In this document: piece after piece, positions 52,282 through 60,720 of the stretch | Layout of the letters: every line of letters begins with the position of its first letter | How positions within the stretch are numbered: the first letter of the stretch is position 1 | The notes under the pieces: model-generated | The model's input: only the letters and a program-made list of their open reading frames with translations | Told to the model about the DNA's origin: nothing | The model's database searches: none | Translations under genes and position numbers: made by a program | Assembly: GCA_046350655.1 (NCBI GenBank) | Contig: JAXMAB010000005.1 | Span: 62,001 to 126,000 of the forward strand | Direction: 5' to 3' | DNA: 64,000 nt | Source of the DNA: JAEUHO01 sp046350655 | GTDB taxonomy: Bacteria > Planctomycetota > PLA2 > JAEUHO01

Positions 52282-52788
52282 TCAGGCCTTGTCCACGACG
52301 TAGCCGGTCGCGCCGGCGACCGCGCCCTGCCAGAAGATGAAGAGCGGCCACAGGTCGTCGCCCACGGCCATCGTGAGCCCGGCGGCGGCGCCGGCCGCGG
52401 TCACGGTCAGGAAGCCGCGCGCGTTCCGCGTGGCGGGGAGGAGCACCGTGTTCGCCGCCGCGTGGATCGCGCCGCCCACGAGCCCCGCGACCGCGCCCGC
52501 GAACGCGAGCGCGCCGCGGCCGCGGGAGAGGAGGCTCACCGGGTCGAGCATCTCGATGCCGGTCCTCGCGGCGGCGACCCACGCCATGACGACGAGGCCC
52601 GCCCAGACGACGAGCGCGGGCAGATGCCGCGCGCCGCGCAGGACGAGGACCCCGCCGACGAAGGCGATGTAGACGAACGCGACGATCAGGTTCACCTGGA
52701 AGAGGCTGACGTCCTCGAGCCAACGGTGCTCGCCGGCGTACCGGCAGACGATGCCCGAGAGGATCCCCGCGACGACCAACTGGAGCAT
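52282..52788 (-). CDS. multi-pass membrane protein of unknown function
   Basis: A 168-residue protein with five or more hydrophobic helices and GGAGGG before the ATG at 52788. The segments LFQVNLIVAFVYIAFVGGVLV and FLTVTAAGAAAGLTMAVGDDLWPLFIFWQG are clear membrane spans. No family recognised. Divergent from the Ig-repeat gene at 52884. Confidence 0.6.
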   Translation of the reverse strand: MLQLVVAGILSGIVCRYAGEHRWLEDVSLFQVNLIVAFVYIAFVGGVLVLRGARHLPALVVWAGLVVMAWVAAARTGIEMLDPVSLLSRGRGALAFAGAVAGLVGGAIHAAANTVLLPATRNARGFLTVTAAGAAAGLTMAVGDDLWPLFIFWQGAVAGATGYVVDKA

Positions 52789-52871
52789 GGCGCCCTCCGC
52801 CGTCCCCCCGAGTCTCCGCCGCGCGACCGCCGGAAGCAAGGTCCCGGGGCGCGCCGGGCGGACCGAACGGG

Positions 52872-52877
52872 TACGCT
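52872..52877 (+). promoter_or_regulatory. -10-like TACGCT of a leaderless gene
   Basis: TACGCT, exactly six bases (CCGGCG), then ATG. The gene has no ribosome binding site. Confidence 0.5.
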
Positions 52878-52883
52878 CCGGCG

Positions 52884-55094
52884 ATGCGCCGGTCGCTCAC
52901 CGCCGTGTTCCTCGCCGTGCTCGCCGCTGTCGGCGCGCCCGTCCGCGCCGGCGACGACGACGTCTCGATCCGGCCCTACGACGGCCCCGTGTGGGGCGGG
53001 GTCCCGGCCGAGCACGTCCTCTTCCTCGTGCGGGACGCCGCCACGCGGCGGCCGATCCCGGGCGCGATCGTGCGGCGGCACATCGAGATGGAGATGGGCG
53101 ACGACGCGGTCTGGGGCCCTGCGCGCGGCGAGTGGCGGACCGACGAACATGGGCTGTTCGCGCTCGACAGCGCGAAGACCGAGGACGGCGACGCCGTCTC
53201 GCACTGGGCGATCGAGGCGCCCGGGTACGCGGTGACCGAGGCGTACGGTGCCGGAGGGGAGCAGGAGGAGATCGATCTCGAGCCGCCGCGCGACGTCCAC
53301 GGGGTGTTGCTCGACGCCCTCGGACGGCCCGCCCGCGGGGTCCTCGTCGAGTGGAAGGTGGGATGCGCGCACGCGCCGGCGCTGCGCGTCGCGCGGACCG
53401 ACGCGGACGGGCGGTTCGTGCTGCGGGGCGTCGGGAGCGAAGGGGACGTCTGCTACGACGGCCCGGGGATCCTCGCGGACTACGCGCCCCCCACCGCGGT
53501 CGGGCCCGTCCACCTGCCGCCACCGGTGACCGTGGCCGAGGCCGCCCTGACGCTCCGCGGCCGCATCGTCAACGCGCCGCCCGGCGTGCTCGACCAGGCC
53601 GTGGTGCGCGGGATGACCAGCAGCCGAGGGCCGCTCGCGCGCGTCGCGCGCGACGGGACGTTCGTGCTGGAGGGCGTCGGCGAGGGCGACGAGCTCTGGC
53701 TCGACGCGATGGGGAAGGAGCGGTACGCGACGCTCGACACGGGCGACTTCCGACCGGGCGGCCCGCTCATATGGGACCTCGGGGCGTCGGCGACGGCCGC
53801 GTTCGACGCGCCGACACGGTCGGTCACCGTGCGCGAACGGTACGCCGCCGGCAAGCCCGACGACTTCGAAGTCCCGCTCCGGATCGCGTTCGACGCGACG
53901 GAGGGCGGACGCCGCACCGTCCTCGACCTCTCCGAGGACGCGGACGTGCTCGACGCGACGGTGGACCTCCCGCCCGGGTCCTACGACGGCTCGGTCGCGG
54001 GCGACGACCGCCTCGCCAGCGCGTTCCGGCGCTTCCGCACACCGCCGCAACGGCTGGAGGTGCGAGCGGCCCCCGCGGCGATGCCCGCGATCACCATCGA
54101 GCTCGTGGCGCAGCCGAGGCTCGAGGTCGTGTTCTCGACCCCTCCCGACGACGACGAGCTCCTCCTCCACGTGGACGTCCCCGGAGCCGGTCACCTGTTC
54201 CGACGCGGGGACGTCGTGTTCCTCCCCGCGGACGTGGACGCCGTCGTCCGGGTCGCGGACCACCTGCGCGTCGCCCGCGTCGGCCCCGTGACGGGCGGCG
54301 TCCGCCGCGTCGTCGTGGATCCGCGGCCCACCGCGGTCGTGCGCCTCCTGGGCCTCGGCGCGAACGACACGCTCGAGGTCCAGGGGCACTACGGCATCGA
54401 GGCGACCGAACCCGCCCGCGCGGGCGGTGCGGCCACGCTGCGGTGGACCGGCCGCCCGGGCCCGCTGCGGCTGCGCCTGTTCTTCGAGGCCGGCGGCTCC
54501 GCCGAGACGACCCTGACCGTGCCCGAGGGCCCGGGCACCGTCCTCGACGTGGACGTCGCCGCGCTCCCGCGCCGGGTCCGCGGCCGCATCGAGCTCGACG
54601 GCCCCGCGGCGGGCGCGGAGGCCCTGACGCTCGAGGCGTTCGACGACGACGGCAACGCCGTCCACGTGGACGTACCGGTCGGCGCGCGACACGCCGAGCA
54701 CGCCGCGTTCACCCCCGGACGCGTGGTCCGCGCGACGCGCGACGGCGGCGCGGGCGCCGTCTGGCGCCTCGCGGGCACGAGCCCGTTCCGCCTCACGCTG
54801 CCCTCCGCGACGCTCCGCCTCCGCTTCCGCGCCGTGGACGACGTGCCGCCGTGGCCGAACGTCTCCGTCGAGGGCGTCGGCACCCGCTTCGAGCCCGAAC
54901 CCGAACGCTGGGAACGCGACGACGACGGCAAGGACGTGCCGCGCGGCGACGCGGTCGTCACGATCTCGGGGCTCGCCGCGGGCGTCACGACCGCGTACGT
55001 GGCGCGGCTGCCGGGCTCCCGCGCCGTCGAGGTCCGCGTGCCGCTGCGCGACGGCGAGACCCGCGAGGTGATCGTCCCCTCGTTCCCCCGCTGA
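52884..55094 (+). CDS. secreted multi-Ig (carboxypeptidase-regulatory-like) protein
   Basis: A 736-residue exported protein with a signal peptide ending VRA near 22. Repeated beta-sandwich modules follow, of the CarboxypepD-regulatory type (VHGVLLDALGRPARGVLVEWKV...TDADGRFVLRGVG; LRGRIVNAPPGVLDQAVVRG...RDGTFVLEGVG; RGRIELDGPAAGAEALTLEAFDDDG), ending near the C-terminus. No catalytic motif. The modules are typical of surface-exposed or carbohydrate-binding proteins. The ATG is six bases after TACGCT, suggesting leaderless translation. Confidence 0.75.
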   Translation: MRRSLTAVFLAVLAAVGAPVRAGDDDVSIRPYDGPVWGGVPAEHVLFLVRDAATRRPIPGAIVRRHIEMEMGDDAVWGPARGEWRTDEHGLFALDSAKTEDGDAVSHWAIEAPGYAVTEAYGAGGEQEEIDLEPPRDVHGVLLDALGRPARGVLVEWKVGCAHAPALRVARTDADGRFVLRGVGSEGDVCYDGPGILADYAPPTAVGPVHLPPPVTVAEAALTLRGRIVNAPPGVLDQAVVRGMTSSRGPLARVARDGTFVLEGVGEGDELWLDAMGKERYATLDTGDFRPGGPLIWDLGASATAAFDAPTRSVTVRERYAAGKPDDFEVPLRIAFDATEGGRRTVLDLSEDADVLDATVDLPPGSYDGSVAGDDRLASAFRRFRTPPQRLEVRAAPAAMPAITIELVAQPRLEVVFSTPPDDDELLLHVDVPGAGHLFRRGDVVFLPADVDAVVRVADHLRVARVGPVTGGVRRVVVDPRPTAVVRLLGLGANDTLEVQGHYGIEATEPARAGGAATLRWTGRPGPLRLRLFFEAGGSAETTLTVPEGPGTVLDVDVAALPRRVRGRIELDGPAAGAEALTLEAFDDDGNAVHVDVPVGARHAEHAAFTPGRVVRATRDGGAGAVWRLAGTSPFRLTLPSATLRLRFRAVDDVPPWPNVSVEGVGTRFEPEPERWERDDDGKDVPRGDAVVTISGLAAGVTTAYVARLPGSRAVEVRVPLRDGETREVIVPSFPR

Positions 55095-55138
55095 CGACGC
55101 GACGGCGGACCGGCGCCCGGGAACGCGGCCCCCTGCGT

Positions 55139-55155
55139 GGGACCGCGAGGCCCGG
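55139..55155 (+). repeat. GCGAGGCCCG dispersed repeat
   Basis: GGGACCGCGAGGCCCGG with the same GTGGCCGGC flank as the copy at 1016, in the gap after the Ig-repeat gene. Confidence 0.8.
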
Positions 55156-55245
55156 TGGCCGGCAAGGGCGGGCCGTGGGCCGCGCGGGCCGCGTGGGCCG
55201 CGCGGGCCAAGCGGGGCCGAGCGGGGCCGAGGACGCGAGCACGGC

Positions 55246-55251
55246 TAGACT
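55246..55251 (+). promoter_or_regulatory. -10-like TAGACT box
   Basis: TAGACT ends 18 bases before the ATG of the 55270 gene, which also has GGAGGG. The transcript would have a very short leader. Confidence 0.45.
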
Positions 55252-55269
55252 CGGCGCCGGAGGGTTCGC

Positions 55270-55896
55270 ATGGGTCTCCTCGACGATGTCGGCGCGGCGC
55301 TCAAGGACCACGGCACGAAGATCCTGCTCTCGGTCGCGGGCCTCGCCGCCGGCGCCCTGTGGGGCCGCTGGCGCGCGCGGCGGAAGTGGGCCCGCCGCGA
55401 GTTCCTCGACCGGCTCAACGTCAGCCTCAACACGATCGAGCACGGCTGGCTGCGGCTGCGCACCCTCCTCGAGAAGGACGCCCACGAGGTGTTCCTCAAC
55501 CAGACCGCGGTGCGGATGGTGCAGGAGGCCGCCGCCCGCTGCACCGAGGCCGACCCCCTCCTCGACCTGCCCGCGGACGACGCGTGGTTCGTCCTGAACG
55601 GCGTGCTCAACGAGATCAGCGAGAAGTTCGCCGACGGCCTCCTGCGCCGCGACCTGGGCCTGCCCGTCACCGGCGGCCGCTACCTGATGTGCCTCACGTT
55701 CGAGGTCGCCGGCTCGGTGCGCACGCGGAAGGTGCGGGCCATGCTGATCCGCAAGGACGTGCTCGAGGCGCTCCCCGCCGAGTGCCCGACGCTCGAGAGC
55801 CCCAACCACATCACGCGCTGGAGCACGCTGCAGGCGATGGCGAAGGCGTGGGGCGCGCGCAAGCACCTCTTCCAGGAGCTCGAGCTCCTGGCGTGA
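55270..55896 (+). CDS. hypothetical protein with N-terminal membrane helix
   Basis: A 208-residue protein. Residues 15-32 (TKILLSVAGLAAGALWG) are a membrane anchor followed by a basic stretch (RWRARRKWARRE), so the rest is probably cytoplasmic. The remaining domain is helical and well ordered (FLDRLNVSLNTIEHGWLRLRTLLEKD; HITRWSTLQAMAKAWGARKHLFQELELLA). I recognise no family. GGAGGG and a TAGACT box precede it. It is followed 93 bases later by a DUF2231 membrane gene. Confidence 0.6.
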   Translation: MGLLDDVGAALKDHGTKILLSVAGLAAGALWGRWRARRKWARREFLDRLNVSLNTIEHGWLRLRTLLEKDAHEVFLNQTAVRMVQEAAARCTEADPLLDLPADDAWFVLNGVLNEISEKFADGLLRRDLGLPVTGGRYLMCLTFEVAGSVRTRKVRAMLIRKDVLEALPAECPTLESPNHITRWSTLQAMAKAWGARKHLFQELELLA

Positions 55897-55989
55897 CCCG
55901 AGAATGAGTCGCAGCGTCGGGATCCACGCTTCCCGCCCGCGCCCCTCGCCGGGCGGCGAACGTCTCCGCCCGTCGCCCCGGAGGTCGCC

Positions 55990-56520
55990 ATGGACGGTCT
56001 GCCGCTCCATCCCGTGCTGGTCCACGTCCCCATCGGGATCGCATCGGTGCTCCCGATGGTCCTCGTCTACCTGCTGTGGAGCCAACGCCGCGGCTCGCTG
56101 CCCGCGACCGCGTGGTGGGTCGGCGCGGGCCTCGCCGTCGTGATGGCCGGCGGCGCGTTCGCCGCAATGCGGACCGGCGAGGCCGAGGAGGACCGCGTCG
56201 AGAAGGTCGTGCCGAAGCGCGCGATCCACGCGCACGAGGAGGCCGCCGAGGCGTTCCTCGCGGCGGCCGCCGCGACGGCGGGCCTCGCGGTCCTCGGCGC
56301 CCTCGTGAAGGCCGCGAAGCCGTCGCTCGCGCTGCGGTCGCTCGCGCTCGCGGCGTCGGTCGCCGCGCTCGCGTTGTGCGTCCGCGCGGGCCACGCGGGC
56401 GGTCTGCTCGTCTACGAGCACGACGCCGGCGCCGCCTACCGCAAGCCGCCCTCCGGCGCGAGCGCGCCGCCGCCCGACGCGACCGAGCGCCGGGGCCGCG
56501 GCCGCGACGACGACCGCTGA
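55990..56520 (+). CDS. DUF2231 family membrane protein
   Basis: A 176-residue protein with four membrane helices. LHPVLVHVPIGIA at the N-terminus and AGHAGGLLVYEHDAGAAY near the end are the DUF2231 signatures, with conserved histidines that could bind a metal or haem. Arg/Asp-rich tail. CCGGAGGTCGCC precedes the ATG. Function unproven for the family. Convergent with the tryptophanase operon. Confidence 0.85.
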   Translation: MDGLPLHPVLVHVPIGIASVLPMVLVYLLWSQRRGSLPATAWWVGAGLAVVMAGGAFAAMRTGEAEEDRVEKVVPKRAIHAHEEAAEAFLAAAAATAGLAVLGALVKAAKPSLALRSLALAASVAALALCVRAGHAGGLLVYEHDAGAAYRKPPSGASAPPPDATERRGRGRDDDR

Positions 56521-56533
56521 CGACGCGGCATCG

Positions 56534-56554
56534 GCCGTCGGAGGGGCCGACGGC
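56534..56554. terminator. hairpin between convergent genes
   Basis: GCCGTCGG, loop AGGGG, CCGACGGC, just after the DUF2231 stop. No T-tract. Confidence 0.45.
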
Positions 56555-56557
56555 GGG

Positions 56558-56574
56558 CGGGCCTCGCGGTCCCC
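56558..56574 (-). repeat. GCGAGGCCCG dispersed repeat
   Basis: CGGGCCTCGCGGTCCCC on the plus strand, one of two same-orientation copies beyond the tryptophanase stop. Confidence 0.75.
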
Positions 56575-56604
56575 GGCGCGGGACGCGGGCCCGAGGAACG
56601 CGCA

Positions 56605-56622
56605 CCGGGCCTCGCGGTCCCC
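56605..56622 (-). repeat. GCGAGGCCCG dispersed repeat
   Basis: CCGGGCCTCGCGGTCCCC on the plus strand, 14 bases before the tryptophanase stop codon and in the same orientation as the copy at 56558. Confidence 0.75.
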
Positions 56623-56635
56623 CGCGGGGGGAGCG

Positions 56636-58012
56636 TCAGGCGAGGGGCTCGAACCGCGCCGTGAAGTGGCGCAGGTGCGGCGAGGCCTCGGCGATGCGGA
56701 CGCCGCGGAGCGACGCGCGCTGCGCGTGGACCTCGAGCACGGACTCGAGCACGTAGTCGATGTGGCTCTGCGTGTAGACGCGGCGCGGGATCGCGAGGCG
56801 GACCAGCTCGAGGCGCGACGGCACCTCGGGGCCGCCGGCGGGGTTCGGCTTGCCGAACATGACGGAGCCGATCTCGCACGAGCGGATGCCGGCGTGGAGG
56901 TAGAGCGCGACGGCGAGCGACTGGCCCGGGTACTCGTGGCGCGGGACGTGCGGGAGGAAGGCCGCGGCGTCGAGGAACACCGCGTGGCCGCCGGGCGGCC
57001 GCACGACGGGCACGCCGGCGCGGTCGAGGCGGTCGGCGAGGTAGGCGATGGAGGCCTGGCGGTAGGCGAGGTAGTCCTCGTGGAGGACCTCCTCGAGGCC
57101 GACGGCGGTGGCCTCGAGGTCGCGGCCGGCGAGGCCGCCGTAGGTCGGGAAGCCCTCCGTGAGGATGAGGAGGTTCTTCTCCTGCTGCGCGAGCGCGTCG
57201 TCGTTGGTGCAGAGGAAGCCGCCGATGTTGGAGAGGCCGTCCTTCTTGGCGGACATCGTGCAGCCGTCCACCAGCGAGAACATCTCCTTCGCGATCTCGG
57301 TGGGCGTGCGGCCGGCCTGACCGGGCTCGCGCTGCTTGATGAACCAGGCGTTCTCGGCGAAGCGGCAGGCGTCGAGGTAGAAGGGGACGCCGAACTCGTC
57401 GCAGACGGCGCGCGCGGCGCGGAGGTTCGCGAGGGACACGGGCTGGCCGCCGCCGGTGTTGTTGGTCACGGTCATCATGACGAGCGGCACGCGGGCGCGG
57501 CCGCGCTCGGCGAGCACCTTCCGCAGGGCGTCGACGTCCATGTTGCCCTTGAAGGGCGCGAGCAGGCCGGGCTGCCTGCCCTCGGCGCACGGGAGGTCGA
57601 GGGCCTCGGCGCCGGTCACCTCGATGTTGGCGCGCGTGGTGTCGAAGTGCGTGTTGCTCGGGACGGTCATCCCGGGCTTGCAGAGGATGCCGAAGAGGAT
57701 GCGCTCGGCCGCGCGGCCCTGGTGGGTCGGGATGACGTGGCGGAGCCCCGTGAGGTCCTTCACGACCGTCTCGAAGCGGTACCACGAGCGGCTGCCGGCG
57801 TAGGAGTCGTCGCCCTGCATCACGCCCGCCCACTGGTGCGTGCTCATGGCCGAGGTGCCGCTGTCGGTCAGGAGGTCGATCAGGACGTCCTCGGCGCGCA
57901 GCTTGAAGAGGTTGAAGCCCGCCGCGCGGACCGCCGCCTCGCGCTCGGCCCGGGTCGTCATCTTGATGGGCTCGACGACCTTGATCTTGAAGGGCTCGAT
58001 GATGGTGGCCAT
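56636..58012 (-). CDS. tnaA: tryptophanase (PLP beta-eliminating lyase)
   Basis: A 458-residue PLP enzyme that splits L-tryptophan into indole, pyruvate and ammonia. The PLP lysine is Lys257 in CTMSAKKDGLSN, the pyridine-nitrogen Asp is Asp214 and Arg217 follows in YLDACRFAEN. The C-terminal AIPRRVYTQSHIDYV and HLRHFTARFE blocks match tryptophanases end to end. Substrate side: the segment GIRSCEIGS has Ile381 where tyrosine phenol-lyases have the phenol-binding Arg, which favours tryptophan. Cys379 replaces the usual Val. It is the last gene of the bc-complex operon, 31 bases after the cytochrome c stop. That is an unusual setting. Confidence 0.9.
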   Translation of the reverse strand: MATIIEPFKIKVVEPIKMTTRAEREAAVRAAGFNLFKLRAEDVLIDLLTDSGTSAMSTHQWAGVMQGDDSYAGSRSWYRFETVVKDLTGLRHVIPTHQGRAAERILFGILCKPGMTVPSNTHFDTTRANIEVTGAEALDLPCAEGRQPGLLAPFKGNMDVDALRKVLAERGRARVPLVMMTVTNNTGGGQPVSLANLRAARAVCDEFGVPFYLDACRFAENAWFIKQREPGQAGRTPTEIAKEMFSLVDGCTMSAKKDGLSNIGGFLCTNDDALAQQEKNLLILTEGFPTYGGLAGRDLEATAVGLEEVLHEDYLAYRQASIAYLADRLDRAGVPVVRPPGGHAVFLDAAAFLPHVPRHEYPGQSLAVALYLHAGIRSCEIGSVMFGKPNPAGGPEVPSRLELVRLAIPRRVYTQSHIDYVLESVLEVHAQRASLRGVRIAEASPHLRHFTARFEPLA

Positions 58013-58043
58013 GGCGGCTCCGGGGCGGGGAGGTCGGCGGCGG

Positions 58044-58925
58044 TCAGCGACGGGTGGCCGCGCCGGGCGAGCCGGGCGTCCAGCGGGGCGGGAGCGCGAG
58101 GCGGCGCCACGAGGTGACGAGGATCGCGAGGGACTGGGCCTCGCGTTCGGTCAGCTCGAAGTCCGGCATCTCGGTGGTCGGGACCATGCGCTTGGGGTTC
58201 AGGAAGTGCCCGACGTGCCACGCGAAGGCGGTCCGCGGGCCCGTCCAGTCCTTCGGGAACACGAGGTGGTCCGGCGAGCGGTCGCCCTCGAAGGCGAGGT
58301 CGGGCCCGGTGGCCCCGCCGCGGCCGTCGATGCGGTGGCAGTTGACGCACTTGTGCTTCTTGACGAGGGCCTTCGCCTCGGCGATGCGCGGCATGGCCTC
58401 GGCGGCGCCGGCGAAGCGGTGGCAGGCGTTGCACGCCGTCTCGAGGAGCGCCGCGGGCTCGAGGCCGTGGCGCGTCGCGCGGGCCTTGCCGAGGAGCGGC
58501 TCGTCCCAGAACTCGGCGTCGCCGTGGGCCTCCTCGGTCGTGACCGACGTGCCCTGCCCGCCGTGGCAGAGCGTGCAGCCGAAGACCTCGGGCGGGTGCG
58601 CGGCGAGGAGCTCGGGCCGCGGGTGCGAGCGGGCCGTGGGCGAGAGCCGCGCGAGCTTCTCGCCGCCCTCGACGCCGACGTGGCACGTGACGCAGCGGTC
58701 GACGCGGAGCAGCTCCGGGACGTAGAGCTGCGTCAGGCCGTGGGGCAGGCGGGCCGCGACGTCGGCGCCGGCCTCGCGTTCGACCTCGAGGAGGGCCGCG
58801 CGTTGCACGGCCTTCCACGGCGGCGCGACGTCGCGCACGATCGCCGCGACGGTGGTGGCGATCAGGACCGCGCCCGTGAGGAGCAGGATCCAGCGGTCGA
58901 GGCGTTGGGGGTTGGCGGCGGCCAT
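58044..58925 (-). CDS. membrane-anchored tetrahaem cytochrome c
   Basis: A 293-residue protein with an N-terminal membrane helix (WILLLTGAVLIATTVAAIV) and four CXXCH motifs: CVTCH, CTLCH, CNACH, CVNCH. The last haem domain, GPDLAFEGDRSPDHLVFPKDWTGP...MVPTTEMPDFELTEREAQSLAILVTSWR, is a mono-haem cytochrome c of the kind linked to bc complexes, with Met in TTEMPDF as sixth ligand candidate. It replaces cytochrome c1/f in this operon. Its ATG overlaps the cytochrome b stop codon by one base. Confidence 0.85.
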   Translation of the reverse strand: MAAANPQRLDRWILLLTGAVLIATTVAAIVRDVAPPWKAVQRAALLEVEREAGADVAARLPHGLTQLYVPELLRVDRCVTCHVGVEGGEKLARLSPTARSHPRPELLAAHPPEVFGCTLCHGGQGTSVTTEEAHGDAEFWDEPLLGKARATRHGLEPAALLETACNACHRFAGAAEAMPRIAEAKALVKKHKCVNCHRIDGRGGATGPDLAFEGDRSPDHLVFPKDWTGPRTAFAWHVGHFLNPKRMVPTTEMPDFELTEREAQSLAILVTSWRRLALPPRWTPGSPGAATRR

Positions 58926-60253
58926 CAGAGCCTCGTGGGCGTCGTGTGGACGGGGTCCCAGGGCCAGACGAAGCCCCAGTACGGCCCGCGGCAGAACGTG
59001 CCGACGACGGTGAGGAGCGCGATCACGAGCAGCCCCGCGAGGAACACGCGGTTCTGCGCCTTGCGCGACGGGTGGAACCAGACGCCGGCGGCCTCGCGCG
59101 GGCTGCGGTCGAGCCAGGGCCACGCGGCGAGGAGGCCGACGAGCAGCCCCGGGACGACGATGCCGCCGAGCAGCGTGCCGTCGACGACGAACCCGCCGAG
59201 GCGGAACGTGAGGTCGCTCACCAGCTCCTGCAGCCAGAGGAAGTACCACGGCGCCTTCGCCGGGTTCGGCGTGCGCGACGGGTCGGCGGCCTGCTCGAGC
59301 GGGGCCGCGGCCGCGAGGCCGAAGAGGCAGGTGAGCGCGAGGCACACGAGCGCGACGGCCGCCGCGCGGCGCGGGGCGTGCGGCACGCTCGCCACGCTCT
59401 CGGGGGCGAGCAGCGCCGACGGCGCGACCGACGCGACCGTCCCGCCCTTCGTGGCGCCGAGGATCGCGTAGGTGCGGCCCGCGGGCGGCGGCTGCGCGCG
59501 CGCGCGGGCGACGGCGTCGGCGGCCACGCGGTCGGAGACGGCGAGGCCGCCGTCCTTCCGGATGCGCCAGAGGTGCCAGAAGATCAGCGCCATCGTCAGC
59601 GACGGCAGGATGAAGCAGTGCAGCGCGTAGAAGCGCGCGAGCGTCGGCTGGCCGATCACGGAGCCGCCGAGGAGCGCCTCGCGCGTCGCGGCCCCCACCA
59701 GCGGGACCGACGCCGCGATGCGCGTGCCGACCTGCACCGCCCAGTAGGCCAGCTGGTCCCACGGGAGCAGGTACCCCGTGAAGGAGAGGCCCAGCGTGAG
59801 CAGGAGGAGCCCCAGCCCGACGAGCCAGTTGAGCGGGCGGGCGGCCCCGGGCGGGCCCTCGCGCTTGTAGGCGCCGGTGAGGAACACGCGCACGAGGTGC
59901 AGCACGACGGCGACCACCATCAGGTGCGCCGCGGCGCGGTGCGTGCCGCGCAGCCACGACCCGAACGGCACCACCGTCTCGAGGTCCTTCACCGAGGCGT
60001 AGGCGCGCTCGACGCTCGGGACGTAGAGCACGAGCAGGATCGTGCCCGTGACGCCCGTGATGCCGAACAGGACGGCGCACGCGGTGCCGAGCCAGCCGCT
60101 CGCGCGGTAGGAGAGCGCGGCCTTCGTGGCGTGCGCGGGCAGCGCGTGCAGGAGGAGGTTGCCGACGACGGCGTCGGCGGCCTCGCGCGGCGTGCCGGGC
60201 AGCCAGTCGCGCAGGACGCGCGGGGCCCGGCGGGGGGACGGGACGTCGCTCAC
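58925..60253 (-). CDS. cytochrome b of a Rieske/cytochrome b complex
   Basis: A 442-residue protein of the fused b6-plus-subunit-IV length. Haem b ligands are paired 13 residues apart in THRAAAHLMVVAVVLH and 14 apart in LHCFILPSLTMALIFWH. The quinol-oxidation loop reads NPAKAPWYFLWLQEL, with the canonical PEWY replaced by APWY, as in low-potential menaquinol-type complexes. It starts at a GTG overlapping the Rieske stop (GTGA). With the Rieske and cytochrome c neighbours it forms the core of a quinol-cytochrome c oxidoreductase. Confidence 0.88.
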   Translation of the reverse strand: MSDVPSPRRAPRVLRDWLPGTPREAADAVVGNLLLHALPAHATKAALSYRASGWLGTACAVLFGITGVTGTILLVLYVPSVERAYASVKDLETVVPFGSWLRGTHRAAAHLMVVAVVLHLVRVFLTGAYKREGPPGAARPLNWLVGLGLLLLTLGLSFTGYLLPWDQLAYWAVQVGTRIAASVPLVGAATREALLGGSVIGQPTLARFYALHCFILPSLTMALIFWHLWRIRKDGGLAVSDRVAADAVARARAQPPPAGRTYAILGATKGGTVASVAPSALLAPESVASVPHAPRRAAAVALVCLALTCLFGLAAAAPLEQAADPSRTPNPAKAPWYFLWLQELVSDLTFRLGGFVVDGTLLGGIVVPGLLVGLLAAWPWLDRSPREAAGVWFHPSRKAQNRVFLAGLLVIALLTVVGTFCRGPYWGFVWPWDPVHTTPTRL

Positions 60254-60720
60254 GCGCCCTCCGTCACGGTGAGGACCGCCTCGGGCCCGACCTCGGCGCC
60301 GAGGTCCACGATCAACGCGCCGTCGGCGGCGAGCGAGAGCGGCCGCCACGGGAGCGGGCGCGGGGCGGGCCCGGAGACGTTGCTCCCGTCGGCCTTGAAC
60401 GCGCTGCCGTGGCAGGGGCAGTGGAACCCCTCGCCCTCGTGCGACACGGTGCACCCGAGGTGCGTGCAGACCGCCGACATCGCGCGGAACGACGTCTCCT
60501 TGCGCACGAGGAACACGCCGAGGTCGGCGCGGAACGTCAGGCCCTCGGGCACCTCGGACGGACGGCCGACCTTGCGGCGCAGGGGCGGCTCGTACTTCAC
60601 GCGCGGCACGAGGCCCGCGCCGAACGACACCAGCGGGCCGAGGGCGCCGAGGCACGCGCACGAGCCCGCGGCGACCGCGAGCACCGAGCGCCGGGTCGGG
60701 GGGGTGGCGCCGTCGCTCAT
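60250..60720 (-). CDS. Rieske iron-sulfur protein
   Basis: A 156-residue protein with a Tat-type membrane anchor (TRRSVLAVAAGSCACLGALG). The Rieske cluster motifs are CTHLGC and CPCHGS with the usual spacing. It carries electrons from quinol to the cytochrome c subunit of the complex encoded downstream. Translationally coupled at both ends (ATGA with the flavoprotein gene, GTGA with cytochrome b). Confidence 0.9.
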   Translation of the reverse strand: MSDGATPPTRRSVLAVAAGSCACLGALGPLVSFGAGLVPRVKYEPPLRRKVGRPSEVPEGLTFRADLGVFLVRKETSFRAMSAVCTHLGCTVSHEGEGFHCPCHGSAFKADGSNVSGPAPRPLPWRPLSLAADGALIVDLGAEVGPEAVLTVTEGA

